Origin: Prosthecobacter debontii
Lineage (GTDB): Bacteria; Verrucomicrobiota; Verrucomicrobiia; Verrucomicrobiales; Akkermansiaceae
DNA length: 41,021 nucleotides
Assembly: GCA_945869465.1 (NCBI GenBank)
Contig: CAMBPB010000018.1
Location: 1-41,021 of the forward strand
Direction: 5' to 3'
Part shown: positions 24,126 to 32,503 of the stretch, in pieces
Layout: each line of letters opens with the position of its first letter
Numbering within the stretch: the stretch's first letter is position 1
Notes under the pieces: generated by a model
Database searches by the model: none
Seen by the model: the letters and a program-made list of their open reading frames with translations, nothing else
Told to the model about the DNA's origin: nothing
Program-made: the position numbers and the translations under genes

Positions 24126-24761
24126 TCAAGACCGGCATTTCTGGATCAACGAGCGGGCTTCGCGGGTGGCGACCTGCACGTCGGGGGCCTGGAGTAGATC
24201 AGAGACGATGACAATGCGGCGGGCTCCGGCGGCGAGCACGCTGGCTAGATTGGAGCGCTTGATGCCGCCGATGCAGAAGGCGGGGATGCGGCAGCCCACA
24301 TCGCATTCCATGGCGGCGATGTCCTGAAGCCCGATGGCCGGGCGGCCGGGCTTGGTGGGAGTGGCAAACAGCGGGCCGAAGCCGATGCAGTCGAAGCCTT
24401 CGGCAAGAGCGGCGCGGGCTTGGTTGAGCGAATGGGTGGAGCGGCCGATGAGTTTGCCGGGTCCCATGATTTCGCGGGCGGCGGCGAGCGGACCGTCGTC
24501 CTGGCCGAGGTGGACGCCATCGGCGCCGATTTCCACGGCCAGGGAGGGATAGTCGTTGAGGATGAAGCGGACCCCGGCGGCACGGCACAAGGGCAGCAGG
24601 GTTTCCGCAACACGGCGAATGGTGGGGAGATCGTGGTGTTTCGCGCGAAGCTGGAGCAGGTCGGCGCCGCCGGCTAACAGGGCACGTGTGGTGGCGACGG
24701 CGTCCGCCTCGGGGGTGTAGCCGAGGTCGAGAATGGTGTAGAGAAGAGGGTTGGTGGTCAT
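24126..24761 (-). CDS. thiE: Thiamine-phosphate synthase
   Basis: Joins HMP-pyrophosphate and thiazole phosphate to make thiamine phosphate; 211 residues, the expected TIM-barrel size. Family motifs are LLQLRAKH near the N-terminus, FILNDYPSLAVEIGADGVHL then GQDD for pyrophosphate/Mg binding, IGRSTHSLNQA, GFGPLFATPTKPG, and CIGGIKRSN near the C-terminus. It is last in an apparent accB-accC-thiE operon (35 bp after accC). No TPP riboswitch was recognised upstream. Confidence 0.93.
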   Translation of the reverse strand: MTTNPLLYTILDLGYTPEADAVATTRALLAGGADLLQLRAKHHDLPTIRRVAETLLPLCRAAGVRFILNDYPSLAVEIGADGVHLGQDDGPLAAAREIMGPGKLIGRSTHSLNQARAALAEGFDCIGFGPLFATPTKPGRPAIGLQDIAAMECDVGCRIPAFCIGGIKRSNLASVLAAGARRIVIVSDLLQAPDVQVATREARSLIQKCRS

Positions 24762-24796
24762 TGGCCCTGAGGTGGGGACAGGAGTCTCCCCACTCG

Positions 24797-26149
24797 TTAG
24801 ACCTTCCGCTCTTCGAGGAACCTGGCCACCCAGCCGATGTCGTAGGTGCCGTTGAGGAAATCCGGGTGGGAGATGATTTCGAGTTGGAACGGGATGGTGG
24901 TATTGATACCGCTGACGGTGAACTCGCCGAGGGCGCGTTTCATGCGGGCGATGGCGATCTCGCGGGTGGCGGCGGTGACGATGAGTTTGGCGATCATCGA
25001 ATCGTAGTACGGCGGCACGGTGTAGCCCGAATAGACGTGGGTATCGACGCGCACGCCCTTGCCGCCGGGGGCGTACCAGAGATCGATGGTGCCGGGGCTG
25101 GGGGCGAAGTTGTTAAAAGGATCCTCGGCATTGATGCGGCACTCGATGGCATGGCCGCGGGGCGTGGCTTCGAGCACGTGGTGGGAAAGCGGCTCACCGG
25201 CGGCGATGCGGATTTGCTCCTTGATGAGCTCGCAACCCATGACCTCCTCGGTGACCGGGTGCTCGACCTGGATCCGGGTGTTCATTTCCATGAAATAGAA
25301 ATTCTCGCCCGCGGCATCGACGAGGTATTCGATGGTGCCAGCATTCTGATAGCCGATGTTGCGGATGAGCCTGACGGAGGCCTCACCCATGCGTGCCCGC
25401 AGTTCCGGCGTTAGAAGGGGCGACGGGCATTCCTCGATGACCTTTTGATTGCGGCGCTGCATCGAACAATCGCGTTCGCCGAGATGGATGAAGTTGCCAT
25501 GGGAATCGCCGATGATCTGGAACTCGATGTGGTGCGGATTGAGCACGAGTTTTTCGAGATAGCAACTGCCGTTGCCAAAACAGACGATGGCCTCGCTGGA
25601 GGCGGCTTGGAACAGCAAGATGAAATCCTCGGCCCTCAAACAGGGACGCATGCCGCGTCCGCCCCCGCCGGCGGTGGCCTTGATCATGACGGGAAAGCCG
25701 ATTTCCCTGGCTTTCTCGAAGGCGGTTTCGGCATCCGGCATGATGTCGGAGCCGGGAGTGATGGGCACGCCGTTGGCGATCGCGGTCGCGCGGGCCGTGG
25801 CCTTGTCGCCCATCATCGAGATGAGCTTGGCGGACGGCCCGATGAAAGTGACTCCGGAGGATTCGCAGATTTCGGCGAAGCGCGCGTTTTCCGATAGAAA
25901 ACCGTAACCGGGATGGATGGCATCCGCTCCGGTGATCTCGGCGGCGGCGATGATGCGGTCCATTTTCAGATAGGACTCCTTGCTGGAGGCCGGGCCGATG
26001 CAGACCGCCTCGTCGGCGAGCTGGACATGCATTGAATCCACATCGGCCTCGGAATAGACGGCGACGGATTCGACATCGAGTTCGCGGCAGGCGCGGATGA
26101 TGCGGAGGGCGATTTCGCCGCGATTGGCGACTAGGACGCGCTTGAACAT
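24797..26149 (-). CDS. accC: Biotin carboxylase subunit of acetyl-CoA carboxylase
   Basis: ATP-dependent carboxylation of biotin on AccB, the first step of fatty-acid synthesis; 450 residues, the normal length. It starts MFKRVLVANRGEIALRIIRA and has the ATP-grasp glycine loop TAGGGGRGMR, the MEMNTRIQVEHPVTEEVMG catalytic region and ECRINAEDPFNNFAPSPG in the C-terminal domain. It lies 49 bp downstream of accB and upstream of thiE. Confidence 0.97.
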   Translation of the reverse strand: MFKRVLVANRGEIALRIIRACRELDVESVAVYSEADVDSMHVQLADEAVCIGPASSKESYLKMDRIIAAAEITGADAIHPGYGFLSENARFAEICESSGVTFIGPSAKLISMMGDKATARATAIANGVPITPGSDIMPDAETAFEKAREIGFPVMIKATAGGGGRGMRPCLRAEDFILLFQAASSEAIVCFGNGSCYLEKLVLNPHHIEFQIIGDSHGNFIHLGERDCSMQRRNQKVIEECPSPLLTPELRARMGEASVRLIRNIGYQNAGTIEYLVDAAGENFYFMEMNTRIQVEHPVTEEVMGCELIKEQIRIAAGEPLSHHVLEATPRGHAIECRINAEDPFNNFAPSPGTIDLWYAPGGKGVRVDTHVYSGYTVPPYYDSMIAKLIVTAATREIAIARMKRALGEFTVSGINTTIPFQLEIISHPDFLNGTYDIGWVARFLEERKV

Positions 26150-26198
26150 GAGTGAGGAAGTGGAAAGTGCTCAGTGAGCGGTGATCAGGGAAGACAAC

Positions 26199-26645
26199 TC
26201 ACTTGATGCGGAAGAGGACGTCGCCGTACTGGACGGGGCTGCCATCTTCGGCGACGAGGGCGCAGATGGTGCCAGCGCATTCGGCCTTGATTTCATTCAT
26301 CACCTTCATGGCCTCGATGATGCAGACGGTCTGGCCGATGGACACCGTGGAGCCGATATCAACGAAGTTCGGGGAGTCTGGAGCGGGTCTGAGATAGCAG
26401 GTGCCGACCATCGGCGAAGTGATTTCCGCGCCTGTGGTGGCGGGGAGGGGCAATGCCGGAGCGGCGCTGGCCGGGGCCTGCGCTGCGGTCGGAGCCGCCG
26501 GCATGCAGGCGAGAAGGCCGCGGAGGTCATCCAGATCGGGGCCTTTCTTGAGTTTGAGATGGAAGTCTTTTTTGGTGATGTCGAAGTGAGTAAGGCCGTG
26601 CTCATTCATGAGTTCGACGATGAGACGGATTTCCTGAAGGTCCAC
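26199..26645 (-). CDS. accB: Biotin carboxyl carrier protein of acetyl-CoA carboxylase
   Basis: Carries biotin between AccC and the carboxyltransferase. The biotinylation motif EAMKVMNE is present in a lipoyl-like C-terminal domain that starts near ITSPMVGTCYLRPAPD. The N-terminus (LQEIRLIVELMNEHGLTHFD) matches AccB, followed by a Pro/Ala-rich linker. GTG 26643-26645 gives 148 residues with a typical N-terminus. The longer frame to ATG 26723 is unlikely because that ATG lies inside the predicted promoter. It is the first gene of the accB-accC-thiE operon. Confidence 0.93.
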   Translation of the reverse strand: MDLQEIRLIVELMNEHGLTHFDITKKDFHLKLKKGPDLDDLRGLLACMPAAPTAAQAPASAAPALPLPATTGAEITSPMVGTCYLRPAPDSPNFVDIGSTVSIGQTVCIIEAMKVMNEIKAECAGTICALVAEDGSPVQYGDVLFRIK

Positions 26646-26709
26646 GGTGAGAAGAAGGTTCGAAGTTGGATGAGGGAAGGCGGGCGGCGGGCGGCGCTTC
26701 ACGGCGGAA

Positions 26710-26737
26710 GCTATAAGGAGCATGGAAAGAGCGTCAA
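26710..26737 (-). promoter_or_regulatory. Promoter of accB-accC-thiE
   Basis: On the minus strand TTGACG (26732-26737), a 16-nt spacer and TATAGC (26710-26715). The predicted start near 26,703 gives a leader of about 57 nt to the accB GTG codon. Confidence 0.6.
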
Positions 26738-26757
26738 GCGGGAACCCGCCGGGGATT

Positions 26758-26784
26758 GTGGATTGCGGATCGTGGATTGCGGAT
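26758..26784. repeat. Short direct repeat in the accB-trmB intergenic region
   Basis: Two 13-bp copies of GTGGATTGCGGAT (26758-26770 and 26772-26784) separated by one base, with further partial GGATTG copies on both sides. Its role is unknown. Confidence 0.85.
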
Positions 26785-26800
26785 TACAACTGCCGCCCGC

Positions 26801-27472
26801 ATGCCCAACCAAGCGCTCAACATTCTGCCGCGGCCGCCGCTGGCCGGGGAATTCGTGCCAGCGGATTATTTCCGCACCCTCGGGCGCGGCGAAATTTGCC
26901 GGGACGGCAGGCCGCTGGAGGTGGATCTGGGCTGCGGGGACGGCTCGTTTCTGATGGAAATGGCGCGGCACCATCCGGAGCGGGATTTCCTGGGGGTGGA
27001 ACGTTTGTTAGGGCGAGTGTGCAAGGTTTGCCGGAAGGCCACCCGGCAACAGCTTGAGAACGCGCGGGTGCTGAGATTGGAAAGCCGGTATGTGGTCGAG
27101 TGGCTGCTGCCGGAGGGTGCGGTCTCGCGCGTGCATCTGCTGTGCCCGGACCCTTGGCCGAAGGTGCGCCACCACCGGCGGCGACTGGTGCAAGTGGAGT
27201 TTCTCGAAGCCGTTTCGCGGGTGTTGATGCCGGGCGGCGAATTTCTCTTCATGACCGACCACGAGGAGTATTTCCAGTGGGCCGAGGAAAAGGTGGCGGC
27301 CTTTGGCGGATTGGAACGATTGGAGTGGATCGAGGCGGCGTTTTTCTATCCGAAAACCGATTTTCAGCAATTCTGGGAAAGCGAGGGCAAAACCATGTGG
27401 CGCTTGCGTTGCCGCAAACCGGGCGTTGCGGAACCGTGCGCTCAGAGTGGACGGATTCCGGAAACCCGCTGA
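26801..27472 (+). CDS. trmB: tRNA (guanine-N7-)-methyltransferase TrmB
   Basis: Methylates G46 in the tRNA variable loop using SAM; 223 residues from ATG 26801. It has the SAM motif EVDLGCGDGSFLMEMA, ERDFLGVERLLGRVCKV, the TrmB signature LLCPDPWPKVRHHRRRLVQ, and LMPGGEFLFMTDHEEYFQWA. It is transcribed divergently from accB and converges with the methyltransferase gene at 27,442; their 3' ends overlap by 31 bp. Confidence 0.93.
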   Translation: MPNQALNILPRPPLAGEFVPADYFRTLGRGEICRDGRPLEVDLGCGDGSFLMEMARHHPERDFLGVERLLGRVCKVCRKATRQQLENARVLRLESRYVVEWLLPEGAVSRVHLLCPDPWPKVRHHRRRLVQVEFLEAVSRVLMPGGEFLFMTDHEEYFQWAEEKVAAFGGLERLEWIEAAFFYPKTDFQQFWESEGKTMWRLRCRKPGVAEPCAQSGRIPETR

Positions 27473-28206
27473 ACCTCAATGCGTTCCCAATACACCCGAT
27501 CACGCCATTCCCCAAACGAATCGGCGTAAGGATCAAGCCTGCGGCGGGTTGCGACGCAATCTCCCGCCACCAGCACCTCGTTCATCGCTGCGGCGGATGT
27601 GAGGGTCCTCACCGTGGGAAATGCCTCTCGCAGCACCCGGCGGGTGAGCGACTGCATCGTGCGGTGCCCGCTGCCCGTCACTAGATTCACCGCCAGCACG
27701 CCGCCCGGAGCCACCGCTCGCTTGAGGTGTTCCAACAAGCCGGAATCCCACGCCCGGGGACGAAACACATCGGTTGTTCCCGCCAGATAGATGTCATCGA
27801 TCACCACGTCGAAGCTGCGCCGGTTTTGTGCCAGCCACGGATACGCGTCACCGATGACCACCTCGATACCCAGCGCGTCCAAGTCCATGTGTTCGCTGGC
27901 CAGGGCGACGATTTCCGGGTCGATATCGAGCGCCGTCAGCCGGCACTCCGGCAGCAAATGCCGCAACACCCGGAACGCCGTGCCGCCCGCCAAACCCAGC
28001 ATCAACACCGACTGCGGCGGATGGTTCTGCCCAAGCAAGGCTGCCGCGGCGATCATGTCCCAGGCGAGTCCGGTCAAATACCGCCGGCGATGGAATGAGG
28101 CATGCACCGCCCCTGCCACGCGAAACTCGGTGGCCAGCTCGGATTTCCAAATCTCCAGCGATTGGTGGCGAGTGTGGACGGTTTCCGTGCGGCGCATCGG
28201 TGGCAA
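27442..28206 (-). CDS. Spermidine-synthase-fold SAM-dependent enzyme
   Basis: A 254-residue protein with a Rossmann SAM-binding core, VLMLGLAGGTAFRVLRHLLP and then LTALDIDPEIVALASEHM, the DAYPWLAQ segment, and VVIDDIYLAGTTD in place of the usual D.(Y/F)D active-site strand. The fold and motif order match polyamine aminopropyltransferase-like proteins. The N-terminus is short and lacks the tetramerisation domain of true spermidine synthases, so it may instead be a methyltransferase of unknown substrate. Its 3' end overlaps the end of trmB on the other strand by 31 bp. Confidence 0.7.
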   Translation of the reverse strand: MPPMRRTETVHTRHQSLEIWKSELATEFRVAGAVHASFHRRRYLTGLAWDMIAAAALLGQNHPPQSVLMLGLAGGTAFRVLRHLLPECRLTALDIDPEIVALASEHMDLDALGIEVVIGDAYPWLAQNRRSFDVVIDDIYLAGTTDVFRPRAWDSGLLEHLKRAVAPGGVLAVNLVTGSGHRTMQSLTRRVLREAFPTVRTLTSAAAMNEVLVAGDCVATRRRLDPYADSFGEWRDRVYWERIEVQRVSGIRPL

Positions 28207-28321
28207 TGGTGAACGACAATGCCGGCGATGGAAGCGGGAAATCGACCCTCTGAGGCGAGTCAGGCCCGCTGGTTGGCAAACCTCAAGCGGAGGGTTTCAT
28301 TCGGGCTGCTTGGCAGCCTCG

Positions 28322-28525
28322 TCATAATCCACGCTCGAGCTCAGCAGCGCCGGGCAGCTTCTCAGCCAACCAGTGATGGGTTTCCACGATCTTTCCGTTG
28401 GCGATTTCGCCCCGGCTCAAAGGGGTCGGTCCGTGGAGCCCCTGATCGACGCTGGCAACAAACTTCAGGTCGGGTGCAAACGTCCAGTGCCGTCGCCTCG
28501 CCTCGGACGTTTCAAAAATCCGCAA
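28322..28525 (-). CDS. Small hypothetical protein overlapping the mutS 3' end
   Basis: An open frame of 67 codons beginning with TTG 28523-28525, 14 bp before the end of mutS in another frame, with G/C-biased third positions. The product reads partly TFAPDLKFVASVDQGLHGP and ends EKLPGAAELERGL. No family was recognised. It fills most of the 305-bp gap between mutS and the gene at 27,442. Translational coupling to mutS is possible. It could equally be a non-coding open frame. Confidence 0.3.
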   Translation of the reverse strand: MRIFETSEARRRHWTFAPDLKFVASVDQGLHGPTPLSRGEIANGKIVETHHWLAEKLPGAAELERGL

Positions 28526-31031
28526 ACAAATCCATCTGCGGTGCGGCGGGCTTGGGCATGTCGTCCTGATCCTGCACCATGTTCTTCGCCTTGGGTCCTT
28601 GTTTCTTCTGCTCGGGTTTCACCGAGTGGAGTTCGAGGTGGGAGAGGATGGACTTGGCGCGCTCGACGACGGCTTTGGGGAGGCCGGCGAGGCGTGCGAC
28701 CTGGATGCCGTAGCTCTTGTCCGCCGCGCCGGGGAGGATTTTGTGGAGGAAGATGATTTCCTCGTTCCACTCTCTAACGGCCACATTGTAGTTGGCGACG
28801 GCGCTCTTGGTGTTCGCCAGGTCGGTTAGCTCGTGGTAGTGGGTGGCGAACAGGGTGCGGCAGCCGATGGTGTCGTGCAAATGTTCGGCGACGGCCCAGG
28901 CGATGGAGAGGCCGTCAAAGGTAGCGGTTCCACGGCCGATCTCGTCAAGGATGACAAGCGAGCGGTCAGTGGCGTGGTTGAGGATGAGGGCGGTTTCGCT
29001 CATCTCAACCATGAAGGTGGATTGGCCGCGTGAGAGATCATCGGAAGCGCCGACGCGACAGAAGATGCGGTCCACCAACCCGAGCGTGGCGGCTTCGGCG
29101 GGCACGTAGGCGCCGATCTGGGCCATCACGGCGATCAGGGCGATCTGGCGGATGTAGGTGGATTTTCCGGCCATGTTCGGGCCGGTTAGAATCTGGAGCC
29201 GCGCGGTTTCCGGCTCGAGTTCGGTATCGTTGGGGACGAACTTGGTGTCGGTTAGGGTTTGTTCGAGCACGGGGTGACGCCCGTTGGAGATAAAGAAGCC
29301 GTTGCCGTGATTGAGGACCGGGCGGCAGTGCCGGTGGAACTGGGCGACTTCGGCAAGGGCGCAGAGCACGTCGATTTCCGCCACGGCGGCGGCGCTTTGC
29401 TGGAGGCGCGGGAGGTGGGTGATGACTTGCGCGCGGAGCTGGCCGAACAGTTCGGCTTCGAGTTGTTTGGAACGTTCGTCCGCACCTAACACCTTGTTTT
29501 CCATTTCCTTGAGCGCGGGGGTGATATAGCGCTCGGCGTTGGACATGGTTTGCTTGCGGGTGTAGTCGTTGGGGACCTTGGCGAGGTGGCTGGTGGTGAT
29601 CTCGATGAAGTAGCCGAAGACGTTGTTGAATTTGATTTTCAACGAGTCGATGCCGGTGCGTTTGCGTTCGTCTTCCTGAAGGCGGGCGATCCAGTCCTTG
29701 CCGCCGCGCGAGGCGTTGCGGAGTTCATCGAGTTCGGCGGACCAGCCGTCGCGGATGATGCCGCCGTCGCGGAGGTTGGAGGGGGGGTCGTCGGCGAGGG
29801 CGCAGCAGAGGAGAGTTGTCAGGTCGGTGAAGTCGTGGAGGCGATTGAGGCTTGAGGCTTGAGGCTTGAGGCTTTGGGATTGGAAGAGCGAAGAGAGCGA
29901 AGAGAGCGAAGAGAAGTCCTCTTTGAGCGCCGGGAGGTGCGAGAGGGAGATGCTCAGGGACTGGAGGTCGCGGGCGTTGCCGGAGTTTTGCGAGAGGCGC
30001 GAGGTGGTGCGTTCGATGTCGCGGATGCCCTTGAGCGACGCGTGACATTTGGAGAGCAGGAAGGGTTCTGCTAGAAACGAGGCGATGATGTTCTGGCGCA
30101 CGGTGAGGGCGTCGAGGTCGCGCAGGGGGTGGAGGATCCAGTCGCGCAGCAGGCGCGCGCCCATCGGGGTGGCGGTGCGGTCGAGCACACCTAATAGCGT
30201 GTGCTGCTTGCCGGAGCGGGCTTCAACGAGGTCGAGGTTTCGCTGTGACGCGGCGTCGATCAGGACGTGGTCGGCATTTTCCCGGACTCTCGGGGCGCGC
30301 AGGTGTTCGCAGGGCCGGCGGAGTTGGTGGATGAGGTAGTGGAGGACGGCCCCGGCGGCTCCGCTGGCGGAGTGAAGATTGGCGCAGCCGAAGCCGTCGA
30401 GCGAGTGGACGTTGAAATGGTCTTTGAGGAGGGTGGTGGCGTGCTCGGGGAGGAACGCGTAGCCCTCGTAAGCCATGCAGTTGGCCAGTGCGCCGAACTC
30501 GGATGTCTGGTGGTCGGGGATGAGGAGTTCGGAGGGGGAGATGCGCGACAGTTCGTCGGTGAGTTGGCCGAAGTCGGCGAACTCAGCGATGGTGAACTCG
30601 CCGGTGGTGTGATCCACGCAGGCGAGGCCGGCGGTTTTCCCGTGGCGGAAGACCGCGGCGAGATAGTTCGGGCGCTGGTCGTCGAGCAGGGTGAGGTCGT
30701 CAATCGAGCCCGGGGACAAGATGCGTGCGATCTCGCGGGAAACGAGTTTTCCCGCGACGGGTTGGGAGGTTTGTTCGGCGATGGCAACGCGTTTGTTGGC
30801 CTTGAGCAGGCGTGCGATGTAGCCTTGGGCGGCGTGGTAGGGGACGCCGCACATGGGGGTGCCGCCGCGTTTGGTGAGAGCGACGTTGAGGATGGGCGCG
30901 GCGGTTTTGGCGTCCTCGAAGAACATCTCATAGAAGTCGCCGAGGCGGTAGAATAGGATGACATCCGCAGGCAGGGATTTCCGCATGGCAAGGTATTGGG
31001 CCATCATCGGCGTGGCTGCGGGAGTGGACAT
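28512..31031 (-). CDS. mutS: DNA mismatch repair protein MutS
   Basis: Recognises mismatches and recruits MutL; 839 residues from ATG 31029-31031. The mismatch-reading F-Y-E motif is at residues 33-35 (RLGDFYEMFFEDA). The ATPase domain has the Walker A GPNMAGKSTYIRQ near residue 616, Walker B region LVILDEIGRGTATFDGLS, and LFATHYHELTDL. The C-terminus ends PQMDLFADF. About residues 373-396, in the lever region, are low-complexity (FSSLSSLSSLFQSQSLKPQ) and are encoded by two adjacent simple repeats. A TTG start at 31067 is possible but less likely. Confidence 0.97.
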   Translation of the reverse strand: MSTPAATPMMAQYLAMRKSLPADVILFYRLGDFYEMFFEDAKTAAPILNVALTKRGGTPMCGVPYHAAQGYIARLLKANKRVAIAEQTSQPVAGKLVSREIARILSPGSIDDLTLLDDQRPNYLAAVFRHGKTAGLACVDHTTGEFTIAEFADFGQLTDELSRISPSELLIPDHQTSEFGALANCMAYEGYAFLPEHATTLLKDHFNVHSLDGFGCANLHSASGAAGAVLHYLIHQLRRPCEHLRAPRVRENADHVLIDAASQRNLDLVEARSGKQHTLLGVLDRTATPMGARLLRDWILHPLRDLDALTVRQNIIASFLAEPFLLSKCHASLKGIRDIERTTSRLSQNSGNARDLQSLSISLSHLPALKEDFSSLSSLSSLFQSQSLKPQASSLNRLHDFTDLTTLLCCALADDPPSNLRDGGIIRDGWSAELDELRNASRGGKDWIARLQEDERKRTGIDSLKIKFNNVFGYFIEITTSHLAKVPNDYTRKQTMSNAERYITPALKEMENKVLGADERSKQLEAELFGQLRAQVITHLPRLQQSAAAVAEIDVLCALAEVAQFHRHCRPVLNHGNGFFISNGRHPVLEQTLTDTKFVPNDTELEPETARLQILTGPNMAGKSTYIRQIALIAVMAQIGAYVPAEAATLGLVDRIFCRVGASDDLSRGQSTFMVEMSETALILNHATDRSLVILDEIGRGTATFDGLSIAWAVAEHLHDTIGCRTLFATHYHELTDLANTKSAVANYNVAVREWNEEIIFLHKILPGAADKSYGIQVARLAGLPKAVVERAKSILSHLELHSVKPEQKKQGPKAKNMVQDQDDMPKPAAPQMDLFADF
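29845..29913. repeat. Two simple repeats inside mutS: (TTGAGGC)x4 and (AGCGAAGAG)x3
   Basis: Four perfect heptamers (29845-29872) are followed 14 bp later by three perfect nonamers (29887-29913). The reading frame of mutS is kept across both, giving a Ser/Leu-rich stretch absent from typical MutS. Confidence 0.95.
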
Positions 31032-31068
31032 GCCGGAGAGACTGGCGAGGGGATGGCGGGGAATCAAG

Positions 31069-31092
31069 AAACCAAGACGGAAACCAAGACGG
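31069..31092. repeat. 12-bp direct repeat upstream of mutS
   Basis: Two perfect head-to-tail copies of AAACCAAGACGG (31069-31080 and 31081-31092), in the 263-bp gap between mutS and the DUF1080 gene. No promoter or other feature was recognised in the rest of that gap. Confidence 0.85.
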
Positions 31093-31294
31093 ATGGTGGA
31101 AAAATGAGGAAGCGGGTGAAAAATGCTTGGCCGGAGCGGAAGGATGCCTTTCCGAGGAGGTGGAACAACGGGTGCAGGCGCTACCGCGGCGCAAATGAGT
31201 CACCCAGCGGCTTGGCCGAGGCTGGACGGCCCGTCCGTGATTTTCCCGCTGGTGGGGGCTTGTCGGAGGCGTGGCGGGGGTATAGACGGATCTC

Positions 31295-32476
31295 ATGCCC
31301 ATTCCTCCCGCGGTTGCTGTGGTTCCATTTTGTGCGCTTGCCCTCATCGCCAGTCCGGTGTTTGCCGACGGCGGTTTTTACGGTGATCCACCGGATGCGA
31401 CGCATCCGTGGGCGGTTCATGACATGAATCGCCCGCAGCCGCCCATGGTCACACCGGGCACCTTCAGCACGCCTCAACAACCGGGAAAGCCGCCGTCGGA
31501 TGCGGTGGTGTTGTTCGATGGCAGCGAGGCCGCGCTGGCCAAGTGGGAGGCGGATAAATCCCCGGCCGAGCCGACGAGGTGGGTCGTCAAGGATGGGGCG
31601 ATGCAATGCGTGCCGGGGTCGGGTTACATCCGCACCAAGGAATCATTCGGCGATTGCCAACTGCACATCGAATGGGCCGCACCCGCGAAAGTGGAAGGAA
31701 ACAGCCAGGGTCGCGGCAACAGCGGCGTTTTCCTGATGGGCCAGACCGAGGTGCAGGTGCTCGATAATTTTGACAACCCGACCTATGCGGATGGATTCGC
31801 CGGCTCGGTCTATGGTGTCAATCCACCTTATGCGAACGCATTGAACAAGCCCGGCGACTGGCAGGTGTATGATCTCATTTTCCGGCGTCCGATTTACAAG
31901 GACGGCAAGCTGCTCGATAGCGGCCGTTTCACGGTGATGATGAACGGTGTGGTGGTGCAGGACGCAACTCCGTTAGAAGGCGGAGGCGGCCACAAGGGCC
32001 GCAGCAAGGAACGCCCGTTTCCTGAAAAGGGGCCGCTCAAGCTGCAGGACCACGGCAATCCGGTGCGTTATCGCAACATTTGGGTTCGCCCGCTGCCGCC
32101 GCGCGCCGGCGATGGCGGTGATATGGGCGTGATGTCGCCCGAGGCGGCCACCGCGAAGAAGATGGAGATCGCCAAACGCATCCGTGATGACGCCGCGAAA
32201 CTCCAGGGACATGCCAAGCTGCGGCGCCTGATGGAGTCGCTCTGTTATGAGCCCGACGCGGCCGCTCGCAAGGAATCGGAGGCGGGGATCGCCGCATGGG
32301 TCGCCGGGATCAAGCAGACGCCCGCCGGCGGGATGGAAGCCAAAAAGGGTGAGGTCATGCAAATGCGCGACGCCGTGCATTATCTCGTTCGCTTCAAGTT
32401 CCTGCCAGACGCGTTGCCCGCGAAAGCCGAGATCGACCAGCTCATCAAGGACAGCGGTTGGGAGCCTAAGAAATAG
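31295..32476 (+). CDS. Secreted DUF1080 protein with C-terminal helical extension
   Basis: A 393-residue exported protein (signal ALALIASPVFADG). The DUF1080 domain spans about residues 68-270: DAVVLFDGSEAALAKWEADK, then RWVVKDGAMQCVPGSGYI, GNSGVFLMGQTEVQVLDNFD, and GPLKLQDHGNPVRYRNIWVR. It resembles the subfamily annotated as 3-keto-disaccharide hydrolase. A further roughly 120 residues, helical and charged (MEIAKRIRDDAAKLQGHAKL), have no recognised domain. It converges with the sulfatase gene, 27 bp between stops. Confidence 0.83.
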   Translation: MPIPPAVAVVPFCALALIASPVFADGGFYGDPPDATHPWAVHDMNRPQPPMVTPGTFSTPQQPGKPPSDAVVLFDGSEAALAKWEADKSPAEPTRWVVKDGAMQCVPGSGYIRTKESFGDCQLHIEWAAPAKVEGNSQGRGNSGVFLMGQTEVQVLDNFDNPTYADGFAGSVYGVNPPYANALNKPGDWQVYDLIFRRPIYKDGKLLDSGRFTVMMNGVVVQDATPLEGGGGHKGRSKERPFPEKGPLKLQDHGNPVRYRNIWVRPLPPRAGDGGDMGVMSPEAATAKKMEIAKRIRDDAAKLQGHAKLRRLMESLCYEPDAAARKESEAGIAAWVAGIKQTPAGGMEAKKGEVMQMRDAVHYLVRFKFLPDALPAKAEIDQLIKDSGWEPKK

Positions 32477-32503
32477 TTGTTCGCGTAATGGGCATGGTGG
32501 GAT

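Noticed and set aside
24762..26196. TPP riboswitch for thiE
   Set aside because: thiE follows accC after 35 bp and no THI-box-like sequence was seen in the accB leader.
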